Below are positions 41,216 to 51,240 of a stretch of 64,000 nucleotides of DNA, piece by piece. The notes beneath the pieces are model-generated. The model was not told where the DNA came from and did not search any database. It saw only the letters and a list, made by a program, of their open reading frames with translations. Where the stretch lies: positions 1,068,054,444-1,068,118,443 of the forward strand of contig CM066031.1 of assembly GCA_033557465.1 (NCBI GenBank), written 5' to 3'. Source of the DNA: Ichthyophis bannanicus (taxonomy: Eukaryota > Chordata > Amphibia > Gymnophiona > Ichthyophiidae). The first letter of the stretch is position 1. Each line of letters starts with the position of its first letter. The translations under genes and the position numbers were made by a program.

Positions 41216-42901
41216 TCATTCTTTGTATAGAGCTCCATGTGCATGCAGAGTGGTGAAAGCATATTTTGAATCTGTATACACATTTAACACAAGTTTTGCA
41301 CCCAATACTAATGCTCGGGTGAGTGCAATCAATTCTGCTTTCTGAGCTGATGTGCTTGATGCCAGGGCTGATGATTCAATGACTTTCTCCCGGGTGACTA
41401 CAGCATACCCGGCACAGCGTCGTCCATCTATGATGAGGCTGCTTCCGTCTACAAAATAAGTCTGATCAGGATTCTCCAAGGGCACATCTGTCAGATCAGG
41501 TCGACTTGAGAATACAGTATCCATGACTTCTATACAGTCATGTTCTGGGGGTTCTTCACTGACGGGTATCAGTGTAGCTGGGTTCAAGGCATGGCTCACT
41601 TTCAATTGTATTTGGGGATTTTCACATAACATGCTTTGGTACTTCAGCATTCGGGAATTGGTGAGCCAATGGTTTGCTTTTTGTTCCATAAGGGCAAGTA
41701 CCGCATGTGGTACGGTAACACGTAGATTTTGTCCTAAGGTGAGTTTATCTGCTTCACTCACTAGTAAAGCTGTGGCTGCAACTGCTCTTAAACATGGTGG
41801 CCATCCTTTGACCACAGTGTCCAATTGTTTCGATAAGTATGCTACGGGTCTCTCCCAATGTCCCAACTTCTGAGTCAACATGCCTAAGGCATTTCCTTGT
41901 ACCTCATGTACAAATAGATGGAATGGCTTATGGACATCTGGCAACCCAAGTGCTGGCGACGACATCAATTCTTCTTTCAAGGTTTTGAAAGCGGCATCTT
42001 GTTCAGGTCCCCACTCAAGTGGCAATTTCTCTTCTCCCTTGGTGGCTTCATATAGTGGTTTGGCAATCTGAGCAAAGTTGGGTATCCATATCCGGCAGTA
42101 TCCTGCTGCTCCCAGAAAGGCTCTGACTTGCTTTCTGGTGGTTGGGGTTGGGATACTACACACGGCTTCTTTTCTTTCTTGTCCCAATTGTCGGCTTCCT
42201 TGGGTCAAACGGAAGCCCAGATATTTGACTTTCTTTTGGCATAGCTGTGCTTTTGCTCTGGAGACTTTGTATCCAGCTTCATCCAATAGTTGCAAAAGGT
42301 CGGTGGTGGCTTGTATACATTCACTTTCTGATGTGGCAGCTATCAGCAAGTCATCTACATATTGGAGGAGTACTCTTTTCTCAGGGGCCACTGGGTAGCT
42401 TGAAAGATCTTGGTTTAGTGCAGCACTGAAGATGGTGGGTGAATTCTTGAATCCTTGTGTTAATCGTGTCCAGGTGAGTTGGCCCCGTCTTCCCGAGACA
42501 GGGTCCTGCCATTCAAAGGCAAACAGTAATTGACTAATTGGGGCTAGTCGTATGCAGAAAAATGCATCTTTCAAGTCCAAAACAGTGAAATGAGTAGCTT
42601 CAGCAGGAATTAATCCTAAGAGTGTGTAAGGATTTGGCACGACTGGGTGTATAGTCTCAACTGCTTCGTTCGCTCTCCTCAAATCTTGCACTGGGCGGTA
42701 GTCACCTGTCCCAGGCTTCTTTACTGGCAGGAGAGGAGTGTTCCATGGTGACTGACAAACTTTAAGTAGGCCATACTCCAATAGTCTTAACAAATGACGA
42801 TGAATGCCTTCAATTGCTGCTCTCGGAAGTGGGTACTGCTTAACATGTACTGGCTGTGCACTAGGCTTGAGGTTCACAATTATTGGAGCTATATGTTTGG
42901 C
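41216..42901 (-). pseudogene. pol: Proviral reverse transcriptase / RNase H (truncated by frame break and stop)
   Basis: An open frame of about 560 codons with no initiating ATG of its own. RT motifs in order: WNTPLLPVKKPGTGDYRPVQDL, VLDLKDAFFCIRL (first catalytic Asp), LTQGFKNSPTIF, LLQYVDDLLIAA (YVDD), KYLGFRL, then the connection region, and RNase H starting QTYFVDGSS with the later AELIALTRAL (Glu) and NVYTDSKYA (Asp). The frame ends at a UGA at 41216-41218; the same frame is open again beyond it (41164-40715), so the stop is a single nonsense change. The upstream break near 42900 separates it from protease. Confidence 0.9.
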
Positions 42902-43440
42902 CAGGCCTGGTGGATTGCCCTCTGCCCATACTCCAATACTCCAGGAGGGGCATTAATGCTTTTCAAAGTAGGCTCAAAGTAGGTCTCAATGATTGGAGGC
43001 TCAGTACCTGGCTCAGTACTATAATATCTCCATTCTTCCTCTCGTGGAACGGTAAGCAACATCAATCCAGCAGGTTTTGACTGGGAATTGACGGTCATTT
43101 GCATTTCTCCTTTCTCAGTAAAGGATATTTGGGCTTGAAGTTTGGCTAGCATATCTCGTCCCAGTAATGGCACTGGGCACTCTGGCATGTAAAGGAATTG
43201 ATGCGTTATTTGCTGCCCTCCTAAATTACATATACGATTTTGAAGAAAAGACTTTGTGGCTTTTGCGCCAGTTGCTCCCACAATGGTGACTGCTCGTGTA
43301 GAAAGAGGAGCTATTTGTCTATCTACTACTCCAGAATGTTCTGCTCCAGTATCAACCATAAAGTCCATAAATTGGTCTCCTATCTGTATACTGACCATAG
43401 GCTCCTGGAGACCTAAAGCGAATTCGGAGCCCGGTCTGTC
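42889..43440 (-). CDS. pro: Proviral protease (Gag-stop readthrough frame)
   Basis: It starts immediately after the gag UAG and in the same frame, so synthesis would need stop-codon readthrough, as in gammaretroviruses. The catalytic triad block FMVDTGAEHS lies about 25 residues in; the flap and later LLGRDML block are also present. The frame closes at a stop at 42889, about where the RT should begin; RT similarity continues in another frame. In this family protease and RT normally share one frame, so I read this as a frame break near 42900 rather than a natural arrangement. Confidence 0.85.
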   Translation of the reverse strand, partial: DRPGSEFALGLQEPMVSIQIGDQFMDFMVDTGAEHSGVVDRQIAPLSTRAVTIVGATGAKATKSFLQNRICNLGGQQITHQFLYMPECPVPLLGRDMLAKLQAQISFTEKGEMQMTVNSQSKPAGLMLLTVPREEEWRYYSTEPGTEPPIIETYFEPTLKSINAPPGVLEYGQRAIHQAWPNI

Positions 43441-45285
43441 CTAATCTGCTTCATCCAGCTCATAGGCTGTGGCGGCTGCCACTCCTTGGATGGCCTCCCC
43501 CCTTTCTCGTTGAAACTGTTCTTGATTGGTTCCTCTGCGATTCTGGAGTCGGCCTCTTTCTCTTTCCCTCGAAGGGGCGTATTCTTCTTCTTCCTGGAAG
43601 GTTTCTTCGAGTCGCGGGCATGCGTTTCTCCAATGTCCTTCCTCCTTGCAATAAGCACATTGGTTCGTGCCTAGCTGGGGCCGGTCATTTCCTTGGCCCC
43701 TCCCTCTTCCTCTGCTCCTTCGACTAGGGACACCCCCCCATTTCTGTTCCACTATGGCCGCAGCCAAAAAATCCGCTTTCTTCTTCATCCTTCGATCACT
43801 TTCTCTCTGTCTTTCGTTGTCACGGTTCACATACACTTTATGAGCGACTTCCAGTAATTGTGTTGCATTCATGCCCGCGAACCCATCTAGCTTCTGTAGC
43901 TTGCGTCTAATATCTGGTTGTGACTGGTTTACAAAAGCAGAATTTACCATGCACAGACTTCCTGGTGCATCTGGGTCATAGGGAGTATACATTCTGTATG
44001 CTTCAGTTAACCTTTCATAAAAGGCTGCTGGGCTCTCATCTGCACCCTGATTAACTTCGGTCACCTTTGAGAGATTCATAGCTTTCTGGCCACCCCTTTT
44101 CAGACCTTGCATAAGGCCTTGACGGAACCGGGATAAAGCTCTGGATCCTCTCTCGGTATTCGGATCCCACTTTGGATCTTCATTAGGGAAATCTCTCTGG
44201 GCTGCTTCACGATTGTCTATCCCTACTTCATCCCTGTCTACTAAGGGATTATCTGCCAGCCAATCTACAGCTGCTCGCTTTATTCGTGTCCGCTCCTCAG
44301 TAGTAAATAAGGTTGACAGGAGCTGACGGCAATCTGCCCAAGTGGGCTGGTGAGTTTCCATAATAGTATGCATCAGTTTTGTTAGTTCTTGGGGCTTACT
44401 AGTATAGGATGCATAATGTACCTTCCAGTTCATCAAATCAGCAGTGGAGAAAGGCACATACACTAAACTCAGGGGTCCCGCAACTATCTGGTCGTGCTCA
44501 TCTCGCATGGGCATTCCCGGGACTTGTCGTAATGGCATCATTTTCTTAACAGAAGTTTTCTTCAGCCTTACAGAAACTTTCTTGGCAATAGATTTCTTGT
44601 GCACAGTACGTTTAACTTGGGGCGCTTCGCTCGCTACAGGTGAGCTTACACTGGCCACTGATATTACACTATCTGTATCACCTTGAGAGGACTCGTCCTC
44701 TTCTTCTTCTGACTCAACCTTTTCAGGATCCTCGGGCGTGTCTGGTTCATCACTAAGAGGGGGATCCTCTGCTGGTTCATCCGGACGGGGTTCCGGAGTT
44801 GGGTCTCGCTGTCGCTGCGGGACTGCCGCAGGACGGGGGGGTACTTTTACTGGGTGCTGGGCCTGAGGCTGCCTAGTTATGACTTCCGAGGACTCAGGAT
44901 CTACCAGAATAGGTTTCTGACTAGATTTCTCTGCTGTCCCTGCCTTCGGGGCCTGATCTGTTAATGCTAACAGGATTCTGCACTGTTCTTCATAACAGCG
45001 CTTCGCCCAAGGGGGTGGGCTTTCACAAATACTTAACCAGGAATCTATATAGGGGTATTGATCAGGGTGCGCTACTCGCACCTTCTGGTGAACTGATCGA
45101 ATAATTCCTATGCTGAATGTTCCATCTTGGGGCCATAAGGGGTCTATAACGGGCCACTCCCTAGTACACAAAAGCTGTAATCGTGAGGCTGTCATCTTTA
45201 TTCCATAATCTCCTGTATATCCTTTACTAAAATGCTTAATCATACATTCTAACGGAGTGTTCCTAGTAGACCCCGCCCCTCCCAT
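43441..45285 (-). CDS. gag: Proviral Gag polyprotein
   Basis: An uninterrupted frame. An upstream in-frame Met exists at 45306, but I chose the Met at 45285 because MGGAGS supplies the N-terminal Gly for myristoylation. The N-terminal about 110 residues form a matrix-like domain ending near ESPPPWAKR, followed by a Pro/Glu/Ser-rich linker with acidic repeats, then a basic segment and the capsid region (VPGMPMRDEHDQIVAGPL; SPAAFYERLTEAYRMY, an MHR-like helix). One zinc knuckle, CAYCKEEGHWRNAC, lies about 60 residues before the end. The frame closes at a UAG (43441-43443); the protease frame continues in phase beyond it. Length (about 614 aa) is usual to slightly long for gamma-like Gag. Confidence 0.92.
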   Translation of the reverse strand: MGGAGSTRNTPLECMIKHFSKGYTGDYGIKMTASRLQLLCTREWPVIDPLWPQDGTFSIGIIRSVHQKVRVAHPDQYPYIDSWLSICESPPPWAKRCYEEQCRILLALTDQAPKAGTAEKSSQKPILVDPESSEVITRQPQAQHPVKVPPRPAAVPQRQRDPTPEPRPDEPAEDPPLSDEPDTPEDPEKVESEEEEDESSQGDTDSVISVASVSSPVASEAPQVKRTVHKKSIAKKVSVRLKKTSVKKMMPLRQVPGMPMRDEHDQIVAGPLSLVYVPFSTADLMNWKVHYASYTSKPQELTKLMHTIMETHQPTWADCRQLLSTLFTTEERTRIKRAAVDWLADNPLVDRDEVGIDNREAAQRDFPNEDPKWDPNTERGSRALSRFRQGLMQGLKRGGQKAMNLSKVTEVNQGADESPAAFYERLTEAYRMYTPYDPDAPGSLCMVNSAFVNQSQPDIRRKLQKLDGFAGMNATQLLEVAHKVYVNRDNERQRESDRRMKKKADFLAAAIVEQKWGGVPSRRSRGRGRGQGNDRPQLGTNQCAYCKEEGHWRNACPRLEETFQEEEEYAPSRERERGRLQNRRGTNQEQFQRERGEAIQGVAAATAYELDEAD

Positions 45286-45306
45286 ATCGATGTGTGTGCG
45301 CAACAA

Positions 45307-46012
45307 CAGACAGAAGGGAAAAGGAGGGCGGACCGTGGGTAAGGGGTCCTCACGGCCCTAGAAACATTTAAGGGAAACAATTAACAAGACAAGACGACAA
45401 GCGCTTCCTCCTTTTCACGACCTGGACGCGGTCGCCCGGCCAGGAACTGCGTTACTCAGGAGTCCGCCTTCGCTTGGTCCGTGCTGCCAGACCTCTCATT
45501 CACACTTCATTCACACAATCATGCTAGCAACGTATCCCAAAACCAGCCCAATCCTGTCTCTGCTGACTAGGCTATAATCAAAATCAAAGTCAAAATCAAA
45601 ATCAAAGTCAAAATCAAAAAGACGGTTGTTTCGCCTCGCGCATACTCATGCGAGGTTAATCGGACCGCCTTGAGAGCTCTCTTACCAAGTCAAAATCAAA
45701 GTTCCAACAGCAGTTCTGCTCTGACTCGTCTGTCTAGACATATCTAAAACAAAACTATACTTACCGGATCCGGTTCCAAAAGTTCCCAAGCAAGCGCGAG
45801 AGTTGGACCTCGGACTCCCCTCACTCGGGTTCGAGGTGTTGGTGCCGTCCGGGCTCGGCACCTGCCGAGGTCCGGCCAGCTCCCTCCGATGCAAGGGACC
45901 AGTGGTGCCTGGGAGCGAGCCCACGTCGGAAGGGCGCGATCACGGCAGGATCAAACCTGTAGAGGCGGAAAGTCGTGGTATATTGCCCTATATACCCTCT
46001 ATTACCACACCG
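45307..46012 (-). other. Proviral leader (between primer site and gag)
   Basis: About 700 bases with no long frame. It probably holds the packaging signal and splice donor, neither of which I can point to. A short array of caaaatcaaagt-type units lies at 45574-45620 and once more near 45690. Confidence 0.5.
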
Positions 46013-46030
46013 TTCCCGGCCAACGCACCA
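46013..46030 (-). promoter_or_regulatory. Primer-binding site, tRNA-Gly type
   Basis: TGGTGCGTTGGCCGGGAA on the minus strand, six bases inside the 5' LTR. Its complement ends ..GGCCAACGCACCA, which fits the 3' end of vertebrate tRNA-Gly (UCC) with its CCA. The tRNA assignment is from memory of that family. Confidence 0.75.
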
Positions 46031-46097
46031 AGAATATGTAGCAGCAGAGCGCAGACAAACCAATGATACCAGGAGTCTGTTGAAAAGGTCCAAATCA

Positions 46098-46103
46098 TTT
46101 ATT
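46098..46103 (-). terminator. LTR poly(A) signal (inactive position in 5' LTR; same motif at 36754-36759 in 3' LTR)
   Basis: AATAAA on the minus strand within ACAAATAAATGA, followed by a T/G-rich segment before the LTR end. Confidence 0.7.
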
Positions 46104-46170
46104 TGTGCACAAGTCTCAAGCAGAATCAAATTCAAAATGGCTGAGCAATGGTTTCTAGCAAAACAACAAC

Positions 46171-46177
46171 TTTTATA
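46171..46177 (-). promoter_or_regulatory. LTR TATA box
   Basis: TATAAAA on the minus strand, about 70 bases upstream of the AATAAA hexamer and about 500 bases into the LTR, so U3 is long and R is short. Confidence 0.7.
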
Positions 46178-46683
46178 GACTTCTTCTCCATTCTAGACAT
46201 AGGCAAACATTTCATTGGTCCCGGTAACCCCCCGTACACCTTCTATTGGTCCCGGTACCGATATGGCTATCCAATGATGTCCTTTGACTGGGCTTAGCAC
46301 CTGCTTACCCCCCTTATAGTCCCAATTACAATGGTCAGTTCACCAACTTAGATACTTTTCTCTTCCAAGGCCATTTAACTAGTTAGAACATGTGGGAAAG
46401 CAGGGCACTGTAACCTTTCTTTCAGCAGAGTTAATTAATTTCATAGAAGCTGTGCTCTCTTATCAATAGCAATTAAACTTATTTTTCTATATTTTTCTGA
46501 GTTTCGATTCTGCTCAGCTAAGCTGATTGTGCTTTGTTAAGTTTCAGTTCTATAGTAGCAGCATTCTGGGGAATGTGCAATTCCTATGGGCCTCTTCACA
46601 GGCTGCATTTACAGGTCAAGCTATTTAGGCCTGTCTGCTTATTTCAGACACCATGGATCATAGGCCTTCGCCTACCACAATAG

Positions 46684-47818
46684 TACCTTCCTCCTGTGCA
46701 AGTGCACTGATAAAAGTCTGACTCTTCACGCTGTATTTAAAGGAAATAGCCTGCATTTTCCATTTCCTAGATGGTAACAAATCTTTTTTAGGTAGGACTG
46801 GAGAGCTAGTTACCCCCGGGTTACCCTTAAGTTTATATTTAAATGTAGAGTTACTAGATTTTTGGAGTGCAAAGCTGGGACACTTGGGCAGGACTGAGCT
46901 GGGCTGGGAGGGGCAGGTGTCCTTCCTCCTCAGGCATCTTTTCTCCATATATTTTGAAATGACCAGTCGACATAGCATTCAGTAATTTCTAAAGTTTACA
47001 AAAGACAGTAGCAGCCCTTCTTGAGTTATAAGCATGCATACATACATTTATGCTTAAACTTTATTTTATACATATTGATAAATATTATATATATTTCTAA
47101 AATTCCTCCTCTTTTTTCAGAAAAGAAGTTAATTTTATATCTTGTCATACCTGGATTGAGAAGACTGAATTAGAGGGGTATACAGGAGATGCAGAGTCCT
47201 TTGCCTCTGTCCCCACTAAAATCGGGGACAGGTGGTTATAGTCAATGGAGTTGGGGACCTCACCTCAAAATCGGGGGCAATCCCTAAAAATCAGGGACAT
47301 ATGGTAACTTTATCTAAATGGCTGTATCCATGAAAGAGGTATTTAGTTTGTCACTAGTTTAAAGGTGGCTCTCATAGGTAATAGCAGAGTTTTTCTATGT
47401 GCAAGGGTCCCTTCTGGGCCTTCACTAACTCAACGTACTCTTGGAACCAGGTCCATATCATCTTAGTATACTGGCCCCCAACAGTTTTTTGATGGCATTG
47501 GGGGCTTTTTACGATGCTGCGATCATCCCTTATGCCATCAAAATACTTTCGGGTGGGGGGATTGGGGCTGCTGGACTACCAAGGATTTGATTTCTCTATT
47601 TTGATGGCATCAGGGGCTTCACCTGATGCCTGGATCATCTGAGGGGAAGATGATCCAGGTATTGGGGAAAGCACCTAGTGCCATCAAAATACTGCTGGGG
47701 GCATGCGTTAGAGGTTTAAGTCACCTCAGACCAAGCCGTAAAGATATTGGTGCTATGGCTAGTTGCAAAATCCTCTACGATTGTCTCTGTATCATGTGCA
47801 GTCATCATTTGCATGTTG
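46684..47818. other. Unclassified sequence
   Basis: A segment at 47205-47305 (ggggacag.., caatccctaaaaatcaggga) has a relative at about 57085-57145. Related inverted segments ttttgatggcat / atgccatcaaaat occur at 47490-47535 and 47600-47690, possibly a decayed MITE. No coding frame of note. Confidence 0.3.
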
Positions 47819-48142
47819 CTGTTGTTAAGTGCCATCGAGTCGGTGTCGAATGATGGCGACCCTTTGGATAGTTATCCTAAATTGTGTTCAGTCTTCAATC
47901 AGGTGGCTCATTGTTGACAGACTGGCACTCGTAGTTGCTGTTACTGTTTCGATCCATCTCATTGCTGGCCTTCCTCTTTTGACCTTTTATCTTGCCAAGC
48001 ATGATGTCTTTCTCTATTGATCTCTCTCTTCGCATGATGTGTCCAAAGTATGAAAGTCGAAGTCTTGTCATCTGAGCTTCTAAAGAAAGCTTAGATTTGA
48101 TCTCCTCTAGTACTGACTGGTTTGTTCTTTGGGCAGTCCATG
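47819..48142 (-). mobile_element. RTE-type LINE, ORF2 C-terminus and 3' end
   Basis: Minus-strand reading gives WTAQRTNQSVLEEIKS, MTRLRLSYFGHIMRR and EKDIMLGKI-like blocks, the C-terminal pattern of RTE (BovB-like) proteins, ending near ggcgacc and tcggtgtcgaatgat. It is continuous with the part beyond the hAT insertion at 49434. Confidence 0.6.
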
Positions 48143-48236
48143 GTATACACCAGGGGTCCTCAAACTTTTTAAACAGGGGGCCAATTCACTGACCCTCAGA
48201 CCGTTGGAGGGCCGGACTATAGTTTAAAAAAAAACT

Positions 48237-48590
48237 ATGAACAAATTCCTGTGCACACTGCACATATCTTATTTTGGTGATCTGTACCATAGTTGGCTCC
48301 AGGTTTTATCTTTGTTAATGTTATTGAGCTTTTCCAACATTGACTTCCACAGATGTAGTCAGTTTGATATTTGTGCAATCCATTGGGGAAAGTCTATGTG
48401 TACAGTTGCCACTTGTGTTACTGGAAGAAGGTATTTGAGATGAATAGATCTTTGGTCTTGCAGAATTCTATCAGTCCTTCTGTAGCTTCATTTCTGTTAC
48501 CAAGTCCAAATTTTCCAACCACTTTGCCTTCTTCTTTGTTGCCCACTTTTGCTCTCCAGTCAACTAATAAATTCTATAGGAAAGAGGAAG
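48237..48590 (-). pseudogene. RTE-type LINE endonuclease fragment inside the hAT element
   Basis: Minus-strand reading gives DWRAKVGNKEE..GKFGLGNRNEATEGLIEFC and ISNTFFQ, then GANYGTDHQN near the end (SDH-equivalent TDH). That is the C-terminal half of an RTE apurinic-type endonuclease. It lacks the N-terminus and any RT. It is a separate copy from the host RTE, which is interrupted in its RT C-terminus. Confidence 0.55.
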
Positions 48591-49008
48591 CTAGAGTCCT
48601 TCTTTAGGGAGAAGTATGGCCTAATTGTATTTTTACTTCTGAAATAAACTCGAATGAGATGTTTTGAATCAAGATGATAAATATCGGGGGGGGGGGGGAG
48701 TATTTTAAGAACACTATTCTTGCTTTGAAAATGGACATACAGATGTTCAAAGTATAGAGGCATCCCTGGAGCCATTTTATAAAGCAGTTCTAAGGATGTC
48801 ACCAGCGCGAAAACATCCAAGGCTGAATAGAGGCATGTTTGGGGCTTTCCCAAGACCTTGGATGTCCACACCCAATTTCAGCAATGCCCTTCACATATTG
48901 AATCCAAGTTTATACAGTACCTCCTCCAGGACATGAATACGCATCAGAAAAGTTCTCATTCTGCCATAGACAAGAAGGTATTCTAATACCCCCTACCATT
49001 TTTATGGT

Positions 49009-49302
49009 CGGCATCGGGGTGGTGAGCGGGAAGTGGAGCCCCTCCCCGATCACCCTCGCAAGACCAATCGGGCCACCGGAAAACCAAAGAAAGTCAAAGT
49101 ACCTCTAGGCGCGAAGGGAAATCCCGCCACACAACCAGCAACTGCAGCAGTCCCGATCGACATCGGGGAGGTGAGCGGGAAACGAAGCCCCTCCCTGATC
49201 ACCCTCACAAGACAAATCAGGCCACCGGAACATCAAAGAAAGGCAAAGCGCCTCTAGGTATGAAGGGAAAGCCTGCCACACAACCAGCAACTGCAGCCGC
49301 CT
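49009..49302. repeat. Two tandem 147-bp units
   Basis: Units from about 49009 and 49158 share gcatcggggtggtgagcggga-like starts, cccctcc..gatcaccctc, aatc.ggccaccgga and gccacacaaccagcaactgcag, with roughly 90 percent identity. A + frame (49033-49257) crosses both but looks fortuitous. Confidence 0.8.
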
Positions 49303-49433
49303 CACTTCGCCTTATGGTAGAGCCGCCCCTGAGGACAGGCAGCGGCGGCAAAAACACCCAGCGGGCCGGATAAATGACCTCGGTGGGCCGCATGTGGCCC
49401 GCGGGCCGTAGTTTGAGGACCCCTGGTATACAC

Positions 49434-50830
49434 AGTGTTCGCCACCAGCACCATAATTCAAAGACATCAATTTTCTTCCTGGCTATCTTTTTCATTGTCC
49501 AACTTTGGTATCCATATGATGTTATTGAAAATACCATGGCTTGAACGAGTCGAATCTTTGTATGGAGATTGACATCTCTGCTCTTGAGAATCTTGTCTAG
49601 GTCCTTCATAGCCATTCTGCCAAGAGCAATGTGTCAACGGATTTATTGACTGCTTGTTGCTTCTTTATTGATTGTTGATCCAAGTAGGTTAAAATTGTCA
49701 CAATTTCAATTTCTTCTCCATCAATGATGAACTTATTGATTTTGCCAGTCGTCATGATCTTTGTCTTTTTTACATTAAGGTGCTGGCCAATTTTAAGACT
49801 ATGTTACTTGATCGTGAGAAGCAAATGTTTCAGATCATCTTCACTTTCAGCCAGTAATGTGGTATCAAAAGCATAGCAAAGGTTGTTGATGAGTCTTCCA
49901 CCAGTCTTCACACCTCTGTTGTCTTCATACAATCCTGCTTCTCTGATGATTTATTTTGCATATAAATTAAACAGGTAGGGGGAAAGTATGCAGCCTTGTC
50001 GTATACCCTTGCTGATTTTAAACCATTCTGTTTCTCCTTGTTCCATTCAAACTGTTTCTTGATCAATGTACAGATTGTGCAAGAGAATGATCAGGTGTTT
50101 TGGTATACTCATGCTTCTTAATGTGGCCCAGAGTTTCTCATGATTTCAACAGTCAAAAGCCTTGCTGCAGTCAATAAAGCACAAATTGATATCCTTTTGG
50201 TATTTTTTAGTCTAATCAAGGATCCATCTCACATCCACGATAATAGCGCTTGTTCCTCGCCCTTTCCTGAACCCTGCTTGCACTTTAGGCAGTTCTTGTT
50301 CCAGGTATGGTTGTAGTCTCTGCTGAATAATCTTCAGTAAAATCTTGCAGGCATGTGGGATCAGAGCGATTGTGCAATAAATTTCCACAGTCAGTTGGAT
50401 CACCTTTCTTTAGTATTGGTATAAACACAGATCTTTTCTAGTCAGTTGGCCATGATTTTGTCTTCTAAATTTCCTGGCAGAGCCTTGTAAGTATGGTAAC
50501 AGCTGCATGAGATTGCTGTAATACTTCTATGGGAATGCCATCAATGCTTGGTGCTTTGTTCTTTGATAATCCTTTCTATGCTGCTTCGACTTCTTCTTTC
50601 ATCACCAATGGTTCCGGATCATAAGGTACAGGTTGAAATGGCTGTTGGTCCACTTCAGCTTGATCATATAAAACTCTGTATATTCTTTCACCTTTTCTTG
50701 ATCTTCTCAGCATCATTCAACATAGATCCTTGAGCATCTTGTAACATTCCAATTCGAGGCTGTAATTTTTTCTTTAACTCTCGTGGTTTTAGGAATGCCA
50801 ATCTTGTTCTTCCTCTATAATAGTTTCTGC
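49434..50830 (-). pseudogene. RTE-type (BovB-like) LINE RT, degenerate
   Basis: On the minus strand: a fragment at 50212-50403 with PHACKILLKIIQQRLQPYLEQELPKVQAGFRKGRGTSA (RT fingers), then broken frames through the palm, and 49217-49615 with LKSRDVNLHTKIRLVQAMVF, YGYQSWTMKK and FELWCWW. These C-terminal blocks are typical of RTE/BovB ORF2. The YxDD box is not readable. Many stops and shifts show it is old. Confidence 0.6.
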
Positions 50831-50870
50831 TTCTATTTCCTTGCATTCATTTCCATGTTACAGCGGCAGA

Positions 50871-50913
50871 ACACTTGATACAGGGTCTTTCTGGAACCCG
50901 AAACATGCATGTC
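50871..50913 (+). ncRNA. Hammerhead-like motif next to the palindrome
   Basis: cttgataCAGGGT, a short loop, ACCC, GAAAC, then ATGCAT (self-complementary) and GTC: the same layout as the motifs inside the palindrome, with a degenerate box 1. Likely terminal-repeat sequence of a Penelope-like element. Confidence 0.3.
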
Positions 50914-51125
50914 GTGTGCATTTCTAAGATAAGAAAAAGTAGATCCCGTGAATCCCTCAGCAAATTTACAATTTTTTTGTCGGACATAAATCGTGTAGGG
51001 CAGGCATTGCAAACCCTTGCCCCAATACACAATACATATCCCTTTTATTCAAACCAATAGGTTATTCAATAAAACTTCTCAGAAGACCAAATCCAAATGA
51101 AAACGGCACTTATCTGGATAACCAT

Positions 51126-51169
51126 GCGCGACGTGCACGTTTCGGGGGAGAAACCCCTGTATCAAGCGC
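51126..51169 (-). ncRNA. Hammerhead-like motif, left arm
   Basis: Minus-strand order: GCGC, TTGATAC, an AGGGG/CCCC stem with a short loop, CGAAAC, palindromic GTGCAC, GTC, GCGC. GCGC/GCGC can form stem I. Box 1 lacks the conserved G and A, so cleavage is doubtful. Confidence 0.35.
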
Positions 51170-51240
51170 TCTCTGATCCACTTGTATAAACTTTTCCAAG
51201 CCACCTTGGCTTGGAAAAGTTTATACAAGTGGATCAGAGA

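Larger units (their letters stand above)
36693..46679 (-). mobile_element. Gammaretrovirus-like endogenous provirus, nearly full length
   Basis: A 9987-bp minus-strand provirus: 5' LTR at 46037-46679, primer-binding site, leader, gag, a UAG codon, pro, pol, env, polypurine tract and 3' LTR at 36693-37335. Flanking 4-bp duplications atag (36689-36692 and 46680-46683) mark the integration. The LTRs have the same length and differ at three positions, so integration was recent on a genomic scale. Gag and Env frames are fully open; pol has two frame breaks and one stop. Single-frame gag-pro with an in-frame stop, a 4-bp duplication, a gamma-type TM and one zinc knuckle support class I (gamma-like). 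Confidence 0.95.
46037..46679 (-). repeat. 5' LTR of the provirus
   Basis: 643 bp, starting (minus strand) TGTGGTAGGCG and ending GCTGCTACA. It contains a TATA box (46171-46177) and a poly(A) signal (46098-46103). Three substitutions separate it from the 3' LTR. Confidence 0.95.
48151..49425. mobile_element. hAT (Charlie-like) non-autonomous element carrying an RTE fragment
   Basis: Ends caggggtcctcaaac (48151) and gtttgaggacccctg (49425), 15-bp terminal inverted repeats, with an 8-bp duplication gtatacac at 48143-48150 and 49426-49433. The subterminal part (gggccggactatag, tggcccgcgggccgt) is of a Charlie-like type known from several tetrapods. Inside are a minus-strand RTE endonuclease fragment (48237-48590), unclassified sequence with a run of 13 G (about 48688), and a tandem duplication at 49009-49302. 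No transposase frame. Confidence 0.85.

Noticed and set aside
43256..44686. Several + strand frames of 60-80 codons across the provirus
   Set aside because: Shadows of gag and pro on the minus strand.
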